DNA from: Pseudalkalibacillus hwajinpoensis
GTDB taxonomy: Bacteria; Bacillota; Bacilli; Bacillales; Guptibacillaceae
DNA length: 64,000 nt
Assembly (NCBI RefSeq): GCF_039851965.1
Contig: NZ_CP156674.1
Coordinates: 2,108,001-2,172,000 of the forward strand
Reading direction: 5' to 3'
Shown: positions 1 through 10,518 of the stretch, in pieces
How positions within the stretch are numbered: the first letter of the stretch is position 1
Layout of the letters: the number at the start of each line of letters is the position of its first letter
Made by a program: the position numbers and the translations under genes
Notes under the pieces: generated by a model
What the model was told of the DNA's origin: nothing
The model's database searches: none
The model's input: the letters and a program-made list of their open reading frames with translations, nothing else

Positions 1-1301
<1,301 letters not shown>

Positions 1302-1457
1302 TTATCGGAAAGCAGTATGAATAGCAAGCATTCCTTAATCAAAAAGTAATGACAAATGCCCCGGGTGTATCATGTTATATATGAAGAAAACTGCCAGTAA
1401 AGTCTACTAGCAGTCGGTTATTTCCTAGCAGTAGTATAGGAAATGTTAGTTTGAAAG

Positions 1458-2444
1458 TCAAACCGCCTGTTTGGATTCAATCTCTTCAATAAAACCATAA
1501 AGCAGTTCAGCCAGACCATCTCTCGTATTCGTTTCATTAATCGCGTTACGAACCTTGCCGTTACCTCGAAGTCCCTTCAAATACCAGGCTGCATGCTTGC
1601 GCATCTCACGAACGGCCACATTTTCACCTTTAAGCAAAACAAGGCGGTCTAAATGGAGCATCGCAACATCAATTTTTTCTCGAGGGGTTGGATCATCAAG
1701 GATTTTGCCTGTCTCAAGGAATTGAACGGTACGATAAAGCATCCATGGGTTACCTAGAGCTCCTCGTCCAATCATGACACCATCTACACCTGTGGTATCC
1801 AGCATTCTCTTAGCGTCCTGAGGAGTTTTAACATCTCCATTTCCAATTACCGGAATAGATACAGACTCCTTCACACGCCTAATAATATCCCAATCCGCTT
1901 CACCTTCATACATTTGCACACGCGTACGTCCGTGAAGAGCTACTGCTTTCCCGCCTGCAGCCTCAATCGCTTTAGCGTTTTCGATCGCATAGATGTGCTC
2001 CTCATCCCATCCTGTGCGCATCTTAACAGTAACAGGCTTTTCAACTTCCTTCGTCACTGCTGAAACCATTTCATAAATCTTCTCTGGATCCAGAAGCCAT
2101 TTTGCTCCAGCATCACATTTTGTAATTTTAGGAACAGGGCATCCCATATTAATATCGATTATGTCAGCATTAGTTGCTTGATCAACATAACGAGCCGCTC
2201 CAACAAGGGTTTCTTTTTCTCCTCCAAAAATCTGAAGACTCATTGGTTTTTCACGATCGTCCACATACAGCATATCCATTGTTTTATCGTTCTTGTGCAG
2301 AACTGCTTTATCACTAACCATTTCCGCACATACCAAACCAGCACCAAATTCCCGTGCGATCAGACGAAATGCCGGATTACATACACCAGCCATCGGTGCA
2401 AGTACAACAGGGTTTTTAAGTGTGATATCTCCTATCTTTAACAT
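1458..2444 (-). CDS. dusB: tRNA-dihydrouridine synthase B
   Basis: FMN-dependent reductase that makes dihydrouridine in tRNA (YacF in B. subtilis). The 328-residue protein is a full-length TIM barrel: N-terminal FMN-binding segment [15 protein letters not shown] (residues 13-27), substrate-binding segment [17 protein letters not shown] with the expected catalytic Cys102, KMRTGW and HGRTR in the barrel core, and GRGALGNPW near the phosphate site. A C-terminal helical tRNA-binding domain follows. The ATG is preceded by GAGGTGAAGG. It sits directly after yazB at the end of the folate operon, as in B. subtilis. Confidence 0.97.
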   Translation of the reverse strand: MLKIGDITLKNPVVLAPMAGVCNPAFRLIAREFGAGLVCAEMVSDKAVLHKNDKTMDMLYVDDREKPMSLQIFGGEKETLVGAARYVDQATNADIIDINMGCPVPKITKCDAGAKWLLDPEKIYEMVSAVTKEVEKPVTVKMRTGWDEEHIYAIENAKAIEAAGGKAVALHGRTRVQMYEGEADWDIIRRVKESVSIPVIGNGDVKTPQDAKRMLDTTGVDGVMIGRGALGNPWMLYRTVQFLETGKILDDPTPREKIDVAMLHLDRLVLLKGENVAVREMRKHAAWYLKGLRGNGKVRNAINETNTRDGLAELLYGFIEEIESKQAV

Positions 2445-2469
2445 GCCTTCACCTCATTTCTTATTTCTG

Positions 2470-2682
2470 TTATTTCTGTTCAGTAGGGAAAAGCTCTTCA
2501 AGTGAAACTCGGAGCTGTTTAGCTACTAATTGCATAAAATCATTGGTTGGCTTACGATTTCCACGCTCGATTTCTCCAAGAACGGAAACCGAAACACCCA
2601 GGTCTTTAGCAAGCTGTTCTTGAGTATAACCTTTTAGCTTTCGAAAAGCCCGAATACGTCTCCCGTAGATTTCTGCTTCCAT
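2470..2682 (-). CDS. yazB: Small XRE-family DNA-binding protein YazB
   Basis: A 70-residue protein that is essentially one helix-turn-helix domain of the Cro/C1 type: RIRAFRKLKGYTQEQLAKDLG forms helices 1-2 and SVSVLGEIERGNRKPT the recognition helix region. The function is not established; a DNA-binding role is inferred from the fold. It starts inside folK (49-nt overlap) and ends 25 nt before dusB, so translation is probably coupled to folK. The same small gene sits at this place in B. subtilis. Confidence 0.9.
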   Translation of the reverse strand: MEAEIYGRRIRAFRKLKGYTQEQLAKDLGVSVSVLGEIERGNRKPTNDFMQLVAKQLRVSLEELFPTEQK

Positions 2683-3158
2683 AGACGTACACCTTCTTTA
2701 TCTTCTATATGATTATAATAGGCATCAATTCGCTTATTGGTAGTCGGGATAATTACATCCGGACTCAGTTCATGCAAAGGGATGATAACAAATCCCCGCT
2801 GAAGAAGTCGCGGATGAGGAATGACAAGACCCTCTGCTACAATATTCTCGTGATTATAGAGCAAAATGTCAAGGTCTATTGTTCGAGGACCCCAGCGAAT
2901 ATCTCGCTCCCTACCAAGAGATTGTTCAATCCCTTGAAGAATTTCAAGCAATTGAAAAGCATTCATTTCGGTTTCCAATAATGCCACCATATTAAGAAAA
3001 GCCGCCTGTTCTGTCACGCCAACCGGAGCTGTTTCATACAGCGAAGATGTATCAGCGATGTTCACTCCAGGATATTCTTGAATTCTTTTTAAAGATGTTT
3101 TAATATAACTTTCTCGATCCCCTATATTGGAACCAATACCAATAAATACGCTATTCAT
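2634..3158 (-). CDS. folK: 2-amino-4-hydroxy-6-hydroxymethyldihydropteridine pyrophosphokinase
   Basis: HPPK transfers pyrophosphate from ATP to hydroxymethyl-dihydropterin, giving the substrate of FolP. At 174 residues it is full length. Hallmarks: IGIGSNIGDR at the N-terminus, the pterin-binding segment SSLYETAPVGV, and the catalytic metal-binding block GRERDIRWGPRTIDLDILLY (the DxD aspartates of the family). The ATG follows AGAGGAAGCGAA. It overlaps folB by 8 nt and yazB by 49 nt, so this is a tightly coupled operon segment. Confidence 0.97.
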   Translation of the reverse strand: MNSVFIGIGSNIGDRESYIKTSLKRIQEYPGVNIADTSSLYETAPVGVTEQAAFLNMVALLETEMNAFQLLEILQGIEQSLGRERDIRWGPRTIDLDILLYNHENIVAEGLVIPHPRLLQRGFVIIPLHELSPDVIIPTTNKRIDAYYNHIEDKEGVRLWKQKSTGDVFGLFES

Positions 3159-3516
3159 TTCGCTTCCTCTTCATCTCAATCGCAACTGAGTCATAATGAC
3201 CATCAATGGGCGGATCGGGTTTAATGACCTTTACAGTACAGGCCTCCACAATATCAAACGTCTCGAACATTTTCTTAATCATTTCTTCAGCAATCGTTTC
3301 AACGAGCTTTCTCGGTTTGCCTTCTACGATCTCTTTAATCGTGTTATACGCATCAGCGTAGTTAACCGTATAATTTAAATCATCAGATTCACTTGCTTTA
3401 GAAAGATCTGCTTCAAGCGTAAGGTCTACATAAAAACGCTGGCCAAGCTTATTTTCTTCAGGAAAAACGCCGTGATAACCGTAAAATTTCATTCCGTTCA
3501 GATAGATCTTATCCAT
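3151..3516 (-). CDS. folB: Dihydroneopterin aldolase
   Basis: Cleaves dihydroneopterin to hydroxymethyl-dihydropterin and glycolaldehyde in folate synthesis. The 121-residue length is typical. The N-terminal block FYGYHGVFPEENKLGQRF carries the substrate-binding residues, and KPRKLVETIAEEM holds the conserved glutamate that binds pterin. VKVIKPDPPIDGHYDSV matches the conserved C-terminal strand with the catalytic lysine. It lies between folP and folK and overlaps the latter. Confidence 0.97.
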   Translation of the reverse strand: MDKIYLNGMKFYGYHGVFPEENKLGQRFYVDLTLEADLSKASESDDLNYTVNYADAYNTIKEIVEGKPRKLVETIAEEMIKKMFETFDIVEACTVKVIKPDPPIDGHYDSVAIEMKRKRNE

Positions 3517-3531
3517 TCACTTCAGCCTCCT

Positions 3532-4392
3532 TTAGTCATTAAGCTCTGGCTTAAGCATAGCATCCATCATTCTAGCCATTTTCGCAATTGGATTTACATC
3601 ATGTACCCTAACAATTTGACAGCCTCTTTCGATACCAAGGCACACCGTTGCTCCGGTACCTTCCATTCTTTCATGGGGTGGAGCGTTCAGAGTTTTCGCG
3701 ACGATCGACTTTCTAGAGGTGCCAAGTAAAACAGGGTAGCCGAGTGCAGCGAACTCATCAAGTCTTCGCATCACTTCAAGATTCTGCTCATACGTTTTAG
3801 CAAATCCGATGCCTGGATCAAGGATAATGTTTCGATCCAATACCCCTGCCTGACGAACGATAGAAATACTCTCTTCGATGTCTCTTTTCACATCAGACAT
3901 AATATCTCCGTAATCAGTATCATAACGGTTATGCATCAAGATGATCGGCACTGCATGCTCTGCAGCAACCATACCCATTTCAGGATCTGCTTTTGCACCC
4001 CACACATCGTTAATGATATCTGCCCCTGCAAGGATAGCCTGGTTCGCAACCTCAGCCTTATACGTATCAATGGAAATCGGGACATCAACCGCCTTACGAA
4101 TAGCTTTAATAACAGGGATGACACGCTCAAGCTCTTCATTTAGAGAAACAGGGACAGCTCCCGGTCGAGTAGATTCGCCGCCAATATCAACTAAATCTGC
4201 TCCTTCAGAAACTAGCTGCAGCGCATGTGCCGCTGCCTGTTCTGACGTGTTGTACTTTCCTCCGTCGGAAAAAGAATCCGGTGTTGCATTCACAATTCCC
4301 ATTACCCATGTTTTCTGATTCCAATCAATTAGCCTGTCCCGCCATTCCATCACCATTGGATGGTTCGTCTGTTTATCAATTACCGTCGCCAA
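3532..4392 (-). CDS. folP: Dihydropteroate synthase (sulfonamide target)
   Basis: Condenses hydroxymethyl-dihydropterin pyrophosphate with p-aminobenzoate to dihydropteroate; called sul in Bacillus. Signatures: VMGIVNATPDSFSDGGKY (pterin/phosphate loop 1), DIGGESTRPGA (loop 2), ISIDTYKAEV, DIINDVWG, ILDPGIGFAKT and the C-terminal RVHDV. I chose the TTG at 4392 because AAAGGAG lies 8 nt before it; the in-frame GTG at 4401 directly abuts that ribosome-binding site. This gives 286 residues, near the 285 of B. subtilis. It is downstream of pabC, so pABA synthesis and its use are in one operon. Confidence 0.95.
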   Translation of the reverse strand: MATVIDKQTNHPMVMEWRDRLIDWNQKTWVMGIVNATPDSFSDGGKYNTSEQAAAHALQLVSEGADLVDIGGESTRPGAVPVSLNEELERVIPVIKAIRKAVDVPISIDTYKAEVANQAILAGADIINDVWGAKADPEMGMVAAEHAVPIILMHNRYDTDYGDIMSDVKRDIEESISIVRQAGVLDRNIILDPGIGFAKTYEQNLEVMRRLDEFAALGYPVLLGTSRKSIVAKTLNAPPHERMEGTGATVCLGIERGCQIVRVHDVNPIAKMARMMDAMLKPELND

Positions 4393-4425
4393 ACGGCTCA
4401 CTCCTTTACGTCCAATTGTTTCTGG

Positions 4426-5280
4426 TTAGTAATCAGTTCGACTAAGTAACGAAGTACGATGTTGTTCATATTGAACGATAAGCCTGTTTGTAACAGAACC
4501 ATTCAAGCCCGGAAGAGGGACGTGTTCAACCTGCCACAATGGAACAATTTCCTGAATCGAATTTGTTACAAATACTTCGTCAGCTTCTAGTAGTACCTGT
4601 TTATCATAGTTTCCTTCTACAACCGGAATTCCAAGTCTTTTACAAGCGTGCATAATATATTGACGTGTGATGCCATTGAGTATTCCGGTCTCAAGGGAGG
4701 GCGTATAGAGCTTTTCATCCTTGACCCAGAACAAATTGGAGACAATTCCTTCAGCAAGAAAGCCTTCTTGAGATAAAAAGATACCCTCAATAGATGGCTC
4801 ATCTCCAACCTCGCGCTTTGCAAGGATATTGTTGAGATAGTGATGTGATTTTAACCTCAATGCTCCCTCCGGAGAATTCCTTTTTAGAGATAGAATGATG
4901 CCGCGCTTTTCTTTTCGTACAGGTTCACCAATTGGCTTCACATAAATAATCATTGTAGGAGATTGATAAGGGTCTGTTCGAAGCCCAACCTCACCAGCCC
5001 CTGCCGAAATATTCAATCGAATATAAGCATCCCTCATCTGGTTCGCATTTATAGTCCACATCACTTCATCAAGTAATTCCGTTTTCGTGTACGGTAAGGA
5101 GATTTGCAGCTCTTCAAGGGAAGTGATTAATCGGTTGAAATGATCATCAAATAAAAAAGGATGCCCATTATACGTTCGGAAAGTCTCAAAGACGCCAACT
5201 CCGTAGAGGTAACCATGGTCAAAAGCTGAAATGACCGCATCCTTCTCATCAAGCACATGTCCATTAATATTTATAAGCAT
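4426..5280 (-). CDS. pabC: Aminodeoxychorismate lyase (PLP, fold type IV)
   Basis: Releases pyruvate from 4-amino-4-deoxychorismate to yield p-aminobenzoate. The 284-residue protein has the fold-IV aminotransferase layout: [20 protein letters not shown] near the N-terminus, [14 protein letters not shown] containing the probable PLP lysine, [21 protein letters not shown], and the cofactor-phosphate segment [12 protein letters not shown] placed the start at the ATG at 5280 (MLININGHV); an upstream in-frame TTG at 5298 is possible. Neither has a strong Shine-Dalgarno sequence, and the start lies within the end of pabA, so translational coupling is likely. Confidence 0.93.
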   Translation of the reverse strand: MLININGHVLDEKDAVISAFDHGYLYGVGVFETFRTYNGHPFLFDDHFNRLITSLEELQISLPYTKTELLDEVMWTINANQMRDAYIRLNISAGAGEVGLRTDPYQSPTMIIYVKPIGEPVRKEKRGIILSLKRNSPEGALRLKSHHYLNNILAKREVGDEPSIEGIFLSQEGFLAEGIVSNLFWVKDEKLYTPSLETGILNGITRQYIMHACKRLGIPVVEGNYDKQVLLEADEVFVTNSIQEIVPLWQVEHVPLPGLNGSVTNRLIVQYEQHRTSLLSRTDY

Positions 5281-5851
5281 TTTTACGATGCGTTTCAATG
5301 AAGTTCTTGAGGAGGGTTTTCCCGGTGCCAGTCATAATGGATTCAGGATGAAATTGAACCCCTTCAATCGCCAGCTCCTTATGTCGAATGGCCATAATTT
5401 CGCCTTCTTCCGTCCAGGCGCTGATTTCAAAACAGTCCGGAAGCGTTTCTTTTTTAACAATCAATGAATGATACCTTGTGGCTGTAAATGGATTTTCGAT
5501 TCCTTTAAAAACACTCCTGCCATCATGATGCATTTCAGATGTTTTTCCGTGCATTAGCCGCTCCGCTTTAATAACATCTCCTCCGAACACCTGAGCGATA
5601 GACTGATGCCCGAGGCAAACTCCAAAGATCGGGATCTCACCTGCAAAACGGGAGATGACTTCCATGCTGATTCCGGCTTCATTCGGGCTGCATGGACCAG
5701 GGGACACCATAATAAATGCAGGATTAAGTCTTTCAATTTCCTCTATGGTGATCTGATCGTTCCGTTTCACGATAAGTTCCTCACCCATTTCTCCAAGGTA
5801 CTGCACAAGGTTATACGTAAATGAATCATAATTATCGATCATCAAAATCAT
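5264..5851 (-). CDS. pabA: Glutamine amidotransferase of aminodeoxychorismate/anthranilate synthase
   Basis: Type I glutamine amidotransferase that supplies ammonia to PabB and, in Bacillus, also to anthranilate synthase (hence the alternative name trpG). The 195-residue protein has the oxyanion loop [12 protein letters not shown], the nucleophile motif [16 protein letters not shown] (Cys about residue 79) and the His-Glu pair in [12 protein letters not shown]. The ATG follows GAGGAGG at an ideal distance. That ribosome-binding site is embedded in phased GAG/TAG/CAG triplets (5860-5887), suggesting TRAP-type translational control. Confidence 0.97.
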   Translation of the reverse strand: MILMIDNYDSFTYNLVQYLGEMGEELIVKRNDQITIEEIERLNPAFIMVSPGPCSPNEAGISMEVISRFAGEIPIFGVCLGHQSIAQVFGGDVIKAERLMHGKTSEMHHDGRSVFKGIENPFTATRYHSLIVKKETLPDCFEISAWTEEGEIMAIRHKELAIEGVQFHPESIMTGTGKTLLKNFIETHRKNAYKY

Positions 5852-5859
5852 GTTAATTC

Positions 5860-5887
5860 CTCCTCTAAGCTAATCTCTGCTGAACTC
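5860..5887 (-). promoter_or_regulatory. Candidate TRAP-binding triplet array over the pabA ribosome-binding site
   Basis: Read on the minus strand, six NAG triplets occur with exact 5-nt periodicity: GAG, CAG, GAG, TAG, TAG, GAG, each separated by 2 nt. The last GAG is part of the pabA Shine-Dalgarno sequence. TRAP (MtrB) binds arrays of G/UAG triplets with 2-3 nt spacers, and in B. subtilis it represses trpG (pabA) translation at this position. Binding here is inferred; only five triplets are canonical and mtrB is not in the window. Confidence 0.6.
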
Positions 5888-7294
5888 TTCAGTTAACTCT
5901 TTCGCTTTCCAGAGCGCTCTTGCTTTCTTTAAAGACTCCTTATACTCTGCTTCAGGATTGGAATCAATTACAATTCCAGCCCCTGCCTGGACATGGGCGA
6001 TATGATCTTTTATCACCATTGTACGAATAGCGATGTTCAACTCCATATCATCATTAAATCCGATCCACCCAATAGAACCAGTGTAAACGCCACGACGTAC
6101 TGGCTCAAGTTCTTCTATAATTTCCATCGTTCTAACTTTCGGGGCCCCTGTAATCGTTCCACCAGGAAAAGTGGCTTTTATTGCATCAAAGGCTGAATTT
6201 CCAGGAGCGGATGTTCCACGAACATTTGAAACAATGTGTTGAACGTGCGAGTATTTTTCAATCACCATAAACTCATCTACTTCCACTGTTCCATAGGAGC
6301 AAACACGCCCTAAATCATTCCGTTCAAGATCAACTAGCATGACGTGCTCAGCACGTTCTTTTTCATTTTCAATGAGAGTCCGTGCGAGGCGTTCATCTTC
6401 TAGATTATCTTTACCCCTTGACCTCGTTCCTGCGATGGGTCTCGTACTAAGCTCGTCACCTTTTTTCTTTATGAGAAGCTCTGGAGAAGCGCTCACAAGA
6501 TCAAATTCATTTGTATGAATAAAGGCCATATACGGGGAAGGATTAATTTCTTTCAGTTTTTCATAAACTGCTAGCGGTTCTGAATACAATCTTCGTGACT
6601 CTCTAAGTGAAAGGTTTACCTGAAACACATCGCCAGCTGAAATGTACTCCTGTACTTTCCTAACAGCATCAGCAAAAGTCGCTTCGCTCATTGAAAAAAT
6701 TGGTTTATCCTCATTTTTAAATAAAGCAGGGCGATCGGCGATAACCTTTATAGGTTTCGACCATTCATTGCTGTATGCTGCTAGCCGCATTTGTGCTTCG
6801 CTTTCCTTCCCGACTTCTACCTGGGCGATCAACCAGAGCTTCTGTTTCATATGGTCATAAACCCCAACGTCTTCATACACAATAAAGGAAAGCTCTGGCA
6901 ATTCAAGATCATCTTTTGATAACTCTGGTAACGTCTCAATCTGTCGAGATATATCATAGCTCAAGAACCCCATGGCTCCACCCTGGAAATCTGGCAGATG
7001 TTCATCCGTTTCACTCACTTGATGCTCCATCCACCACTGCATCAAATCAAGTAAATTCCCCTTATGGATTTCTTCCTTCCCATTTTCAATAATAGAAAGA
7101 GTACGACCATGACCGGATAAATAGGCCATCGGTTTGATTCCAAACATACTATAACGACCACCACGCGTACTGTCCAAAAGGATGTGCTCTTTCCTGTTAT
7201 CGATAAACTGTTTATATCGCGCAAACCACTCATCAGCTTCTAGTTCAAGTGTCTCGTAGATCGGAATGCGAGCTGTTTTTTCTAGATGTAGCAC
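5870..7294 (-). CDS. pabB: Aminodeoxychorismate synthase component I
   Basis: Chorismate-utilising enzyme that, with PabA, makes 4-amino-4-deoxychorismate for folate. The C-terminal chorismate-binding domain is complete: FQVNLSLRE, FDLVSASPELL, STRPIAGTRSRG, ERAEHVMLVDLERNDLGRV, FPGGTITGAPKVRTMEII and VQAGAGIVIDSNPEAEY. The N-terminal domain begins at IPIYETLELEADEW. I chose the GTG at 7294 because AGGGGTG precedes it by 8 nt; an in-frame GTG at 7315 has no such site. The result, 474 residues, is close to the B. subtilis length. It is the first gene of the pab-fol operon. Confidence 0.95.
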   Translation of the reverse strand: MLHLEKTARIPIYETLELEADEWFARYKQFIDNRKEHILLDSTRGGRYSMFGIKPMAYLSGHGRTLSIIENGKEEIHKGNLLDLMQWWMEHQVSETDEHLPDFQGGAMGFLSYDISRQIETLPELSKDDLELPELSFIVYEDVGVYDHMKQKLWLIAQVEVGKESEAQMRLAAYSNEWSKPIKVIADRPALFKNEDKPIFSMSEATFADAVRKVQEYISAGDVFQVNLSLRESRRLYSEPLAVYEKLKEINPSPYMAFIHTNEFDLVSASPELLIKKKGDELSTRPIAGTRSRGKDNLEDERLARTLIENEKERAEHVMLVDLERNDLGRVCSYGTVEVDEFMVIEKYSHVQHIVSNVRGTSAPGNSAFDAIKATFPGGTITGAPKVRTMEIIEELEPVRRGVYTGSIGWIGFNDDMELNIAIRTMVIKDHIAHVQAGAGIVIDSNPEAEYKESLKKARALWKAKELTEEFSRD

Positions 7295-7472
7295 TATCTT
7301 TACACCCCTATTCACATGCTAAGCCTTAGCTCCTGCTCAGTTTATCCCTCTATTTTACATGAAGTCGCCTGATGCTTCATCCTTTTTATGCTCCCCAAAT
7401 GTTAGATTAATGCACATTAGAAAAACCTGGCTATTCCTCAGTTGTTTTTTTCAATAAGAAGATGTTACCTAT

Positions 7473-7502
7473 AAAAAAACAGCCCTATAAAAGGACTGCT
7501 CA
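7473..7502 (-). terminator. Intrinsic terminator after cysK
   Basis: On the minus strand, AGCAGTCC and AGGGCTG pair around a TTTTAT loop and a run of seven T follows. It lies directly after the cysK stop codon and separates cysK from pabB. Confidence 0.85.
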
Positions 7503-7510
7503 GATGATTA

Positions 7511-8437
7511 TTACTCGTCGTCAAATTGGAAAAGCGGTGTACTAAGATAACGCTCACCATTACTTGGAATCACTGCAAGTACTTTCTTACCTTTACCAAG
7601 CTTTTTGGCTACCTCAAGTGCTGCGTATATAGCTGCACCAGATGAAATACCACCTAGTACGCCTTCTTCACGAGCGGCTTTTCTTGCCCATTCAAAAGCC
7701 TGCTCATTTTGAACTTGAATCACCTCATCATACAATTCGGTGTCAAGAATTGAAGGAATAAATCCAGCGCCAATTCCCTGGATTTTATGAGGACCGGGCT
7801 TCCCACCAGACAAGATCGGGGAATCTGTTGGTTCTACGGCATAAAGCTTGATAGATGGGAAATGCTCTTTCAAGACTTCTCCTGCCCCTGTTATCGTACC
7901 ACCTGTACCGATTCCGGAAACAAAAGCATCAAGCTGATCCATCTGATCGACAATCTCTTTACCTGTTGTGCGACGATGTACTTCTGGATTTGCCTCATTC
8001 TTGAACTGCTGTGGCATGAAATACCCATGTTCCTTAGCTAGCTCTTCTGCCTTACGGATTGCTCCACCCATTCCTTCAGAACCTGGAGTTAGCACAAGCT
8101 TGGCTCCGTAAGCCTTCAATAGATTACGACGCTCCATACTCATCGTATCAGGCATTACTAATACTGCCTGATAACCTTTTGCAGCTGCAACCATCGCAAG
8201 ACCAATACCAGTGTTTCCACTTGTAGGCTCTACGAACGTCTCCCCAGCTTTGAGTTCACCATTCTCTTCAGCAGCCTCAATCATAGCTAGTGCTATACGA
8301 TCTTTGACGCTGCTTCCTGGATTCATGAATTCCAGCTTTAAATAGACCTCTGCATGGTTGTCATCTGTGATGCGATTCAGTTTTACAATTGGTGTTTGAC
8401 CGATTAAATCTGTAATTGAATTTGCTACTCTCATCAT
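7511..8437 (-). CDS. cysK: Cysteine synthase (O-acetylserine sulfhydrylase)
   Basis: PLP enzyme that makes cysteine from O-acetylserine and sulfide. It has 308 residues, as in B. subtilis CysK. Key motifs: [18 protein letters not shown] with the PLP lysine, [13 protein letters not shown] for substrate carboxylate, [15 protein letters not shown] for PLP phosphate, and [15 protein letters not shown] sequence ([11 protein letters not shown]) near the C-terminus. The start is an ATG at 8437 after AGGAGGCGTG; a second ATG follows at 8434 and the distance slightly favours it, but the length matches the family better at 8437. yacD, which lies between cysK and hslO in B. subtilis, is absent. Confidence 0.97.
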   Translation of the reverse strand: MMRVANSITDLIGQTPIVKLNRITDDNHAEVYLKLEFMNPGSSVKDRIALAMIEAAEENGELKAGETFVEPTSGNTGIGLAMVAAAKGYQAVLVMPDTMSMERRNLLKAYGAKLVLTPGSEGMGGAIRKAEELAKEHGYFMPQQFKNEANPEVHRRTTGKEIVDQMDQLDAFVSGIGTGGTITGAGEVLKEHFPSIKLYAVEPTDSPILSGGKPGPHKIQGIGAGFIPSILDTELYDEVIQVQNEQAFEWARKAAREEGVLGGISSGAAIYAALEVAKKLGKGKKVLAVIPSNGERYLSTPLFQFDDE

Positions 8438-8484
8438 CACGCCTCCTAAAACCCGAGTGTTTTTATAGGGATTATCTATTTAAA

Positions 8485-8513
8485 AGAATAGCATTTAGTT
8501 CAAATAGTGTCAA
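8485..8513 (-). promoter_or_regulatory. SigA-type promoter of cysK
   Basis: On the minus strand, TTGACA (8508-8513), a 17-bp spacer and TATTCT (8485-8490). The predicted transcript start is about 40 nt before the cysK start. I see no obvious T-box or SAM riboswitch in that short leader. Confidence 0.75.
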
Positions 8514-8524
8514 TTTTGAATTTA

Positions 8525-9406
8525 TTATAATTTGCTTTCAGTGTACAATTCTTTTAGCTCTTCTTTTGAAAAATGATAATGAGCATTACAGAAGTGACAG
8601 GCTGTTTCAGCTTCGCCATCTTCTTCAATCATACTGCTAATTTCTTCCTTACCTAGACCCATAATACCGTTTGAAAAGCGTTCTTTCGAACAGCTGCACT
8701 CAAATTTAACTGGCATTTTATCAAGGATTTTAATATTCTCTTCTCCAAGTAGCTCATTTAAAATCTCCTCAGGTGTTTTCCCAGCCTGGATGAGCATAGA
8801 AATCGGTGGAATAGCTTCGATTCGTTTCTCAATAAAACGGATTGTTTCCTCTGCAGCACCCGGAAGTAATTGAATCATAAAACCGCCAGCTGCAAGAATC
8901 GAGTTATCAGGATTAACAAGAACACCCACGCCTACAGAGGAAGGTACCTGCTCTGAAGTCACGAGATAATAAGTAAAGTCATCACCAAGTTCTCCAGATA
9001 CGATCGGAACCTGACCTGTGAATTTTTCTCGCATGCCAATATCCTTCACAACAGAGAGAAAACCATCGCGTCCAACAGCACGAGCCACATCAAGCTTTCC
9101 GCTATCATTTAAATCGAAGTGAACGTGTGGATTACTTACGTAACCACGCGTTTCACCCTGCGCGTTGGCATCGACAATAATAGCTCCAATTGGACCACCG
9201 CCCTCGATTTTCACAGTGATTTTTTCTTTACCTTTAAGTCCAGTTGCTAACATTGTAGATGCAGTCATCGCACGTCCAAGCGCAGCAGAAGCTGTTGGCC
9301 ATGTTGTGTGTCGTCGCTGTGCCTCTCCAACCATTTCAGTACTTGTTATCGCATAAGCTCTGACATTGCCATCGAACGCCAGGGCTTTAATTAAATAGTC
9401 ATTCAT
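8525..9406 (-). CDS. hslO: Redox-regulated chaperone Hsp33
   Basis: Holdase chaperone activated by oxidation of a C-terminal zinc centre. The 293-residue protein has the Hsp33 core ([19 protein letters not shown] start, [34 protein letters not shown]) and the zinc cysteines as CSC (about 237 and 239) and CHFC (about 270 and 273), all four present. The ATG at 9406 follows AAAGGAGAT; the 24 further in-frame codons upstream have no ribosome-binding site. A terminator separates it from coaX, so it probably has its own promoter. An inverted repeat GGGC-ATGA-GCCC (9431-9442) lies 25 nt before the start. Confidence 0.95.
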   Translation of the reverse strand: MNDYLIKALAFDGNVRAYAITSTEMVGEAQRRHTTWPTASAALGRAMTASTMLATGLKGKEKITVKIEGGGPIGAIIVDANAQGETRGYVSNPHVHFDLNDSGKLDVARAVGRDGFLSVVKDIGMREKFTGQVPIVSGELGDDFTYYLVTSEQVPSSVGVGVLVNPDNSILAAGGFMIQLLPGAAEETIRFIEKRIEAIPPISMLIQAGKTPEEILNELLGEENIKILDKMPVKFECSCSKERFSNGIMGLGKEEISSMIEEDGEAETACHFCNAHYHFSKEELKELYTESKL

Positions 9407-9547
9407 TTTACAGTATCTCCTTTCACTAACGGGCATGAGCCCACTTACACGATACATGATTTTTTCGAGAAGTTCCATTCAGACAGACTGAGGGCTCTCA
9501 TCTTCCTACTCTGCCCCTTAATAGAGCCAAACTTTCTAATATTTATG

Positions 9548-9586
9548 AAAAAAATGAAAAACGCATCCCTTTATCGGTATGCGTTT
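9548..9586 (-). terminator. Intrinsic terminator overlapping the end of coaX
   Basis: Minus-strand stem AAACGCAT/ATGCGTTT (9579-9586 with 9559-9566), followed by TTTCATTTTTTTC. The coaX stop codon lies in the loop side of the stem. Confidence 0.75.
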
Positions 9587-10356
9587 AACTCTTCTTTGTT
9601 TTTATTATAAATTAAGTGAAGGCCTTTTAGCGTCAAGAATGGATCAACAATATCAATAAGATCGCATTCTTCTGCAATTAATGAAGCAAGTCCACCCGTT
9701 GCAATGACCGTTGGCTCTTTAGGTGAATGCTTTTTCATTCTAGAGACAATGCCCTCTACCTGCCCCACATAACCATATAGCGTTCCACTCTGCATGGCGC
9801 TAACAGTATTTTTTCCTACGATATGGTTTGGCTTCGCAATTTCAATTCGCGGTAGTTTTGCCGCATGCATATAAAGGGCTTCCGTAGAAATATTAATCCC
9901 CGGTGCTATCGCACCGCCTACATATTGTTTATGCTCATCAATATAGCAATAGGTTGTGGCAGTACCAAAATCCACGATAATAAGCGGCGCACCATAGAGG
10001 TGGATTCCTGCAACCGCATTAACGATTCGGTCAGCCCCTACCTCTTTCGGGTTATCATATTTTATATTTAATCCTGTTTTTATTCCAGGACCAATCACCA
10101 ATGGTTTATGGTGAAAATACTTCTGGCACATACGCTCAAGCGCGAACATAATCGGTGGAACCACAGAAGAGATTATTATTCCGTCTACATCATCAAAAGA
10201 AAGCTCTTCATGATTAAACAATCCTTTAATAACCATTGCATACTCATCTTCCGTTTGCTTCCTGCTCGTTCCCATTCGCCAGTGATGCGTAAGTTCTTCC
10301 CCTTCGTATACACCTAGAACAATGTTCGTATTCCCTACATCAAGCACAAGTATCAT
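9571..10356 (-). CDS. coaX: Type III pantothenate kinase
   Basis: Phosphorylates pantothenate, the first committed step of CoA synthesis. It has 261 residues (258 in B. subtilis). The ASKHA-fold landmarks are present: [20 protein letters not shown] (phosphate 1), [22 protein letters not shown] (pantothenate-binding Asp), [15 protein letters not shown] (phosphate 2) and [11 protein letters not shown] near the adenosine site. The ATG follows AAGGTGATAAT. ftsH lies upstream behind a terminator, so coaX starts its own transcript; TTGGAA and TATAGG about 60 bp upstream are a possible promoter. Confidence 0.97.
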   Translation of the reverse strand: MILVLDVGNTNIVLGVYEGEELTHHWRMGTSRKQTEDEYAMVIKGLFNHEELSFDDVDGIIISSVVPPIMFALERMCQKYFHHKPLVIGPGIKTGLNIKYDNPKEVGADRIVNAVAGIHLYGAPLIIVDFGTATTYCYIDEHKQYVGGAIAPGINISTEALYMHAAKLPRIEIAKPNHIVGKNTVSAMQSGTLYGYVGQVEGIVSRMKKHSPKEPTVIATGGLASLIAEECDLIDIVDPFLTLKGLHLIYNKNKEELNAYR

Positions 10357-10473
10357 ATTATCACCTTATTTAAAAATTTAGCTGCTTCTGTCATACTCCC
10401 TATAGTTATACCATAAATTGTTTCCAAAAACGAAGTACTTTTTTGAAAACGTTTGCTTAGGAGTGAAAAAATG

Positions 10474-10510
10474 CTAAAAAAGCGAGATGTCGGATAATCG
10501 ACACCTCGCT
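10474..10510 (-). terminator. Intrinsic terminator after ftsH
   Basis: Minus-strand stem AGCGAGGTGTCG/CGACATCTCGCT with loop ATTATC, followed by TTTTTAGC. One internal mismatch or G-U region; otherwise a strong hairpin. Confidence 0.88.
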
Positions 10511-10518
10511 TGCACTAT

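Noticed and set aside
1421..1443. Inverted repeat TTTCCTA/TAGGAAA between dusB and lysS as a terminator
   Set aside because: Only 7 bp, AT-rich, with no T run; too weak to call.
3941..4318. Plus-strand open frame of 125 codons opposite folP
   Set aside because: Antisense shadow of a well-conserved gene with no ribosome-binding site; the same applies to similar frames opposite yabM (23802-24362) and ftsH (11584-11994).
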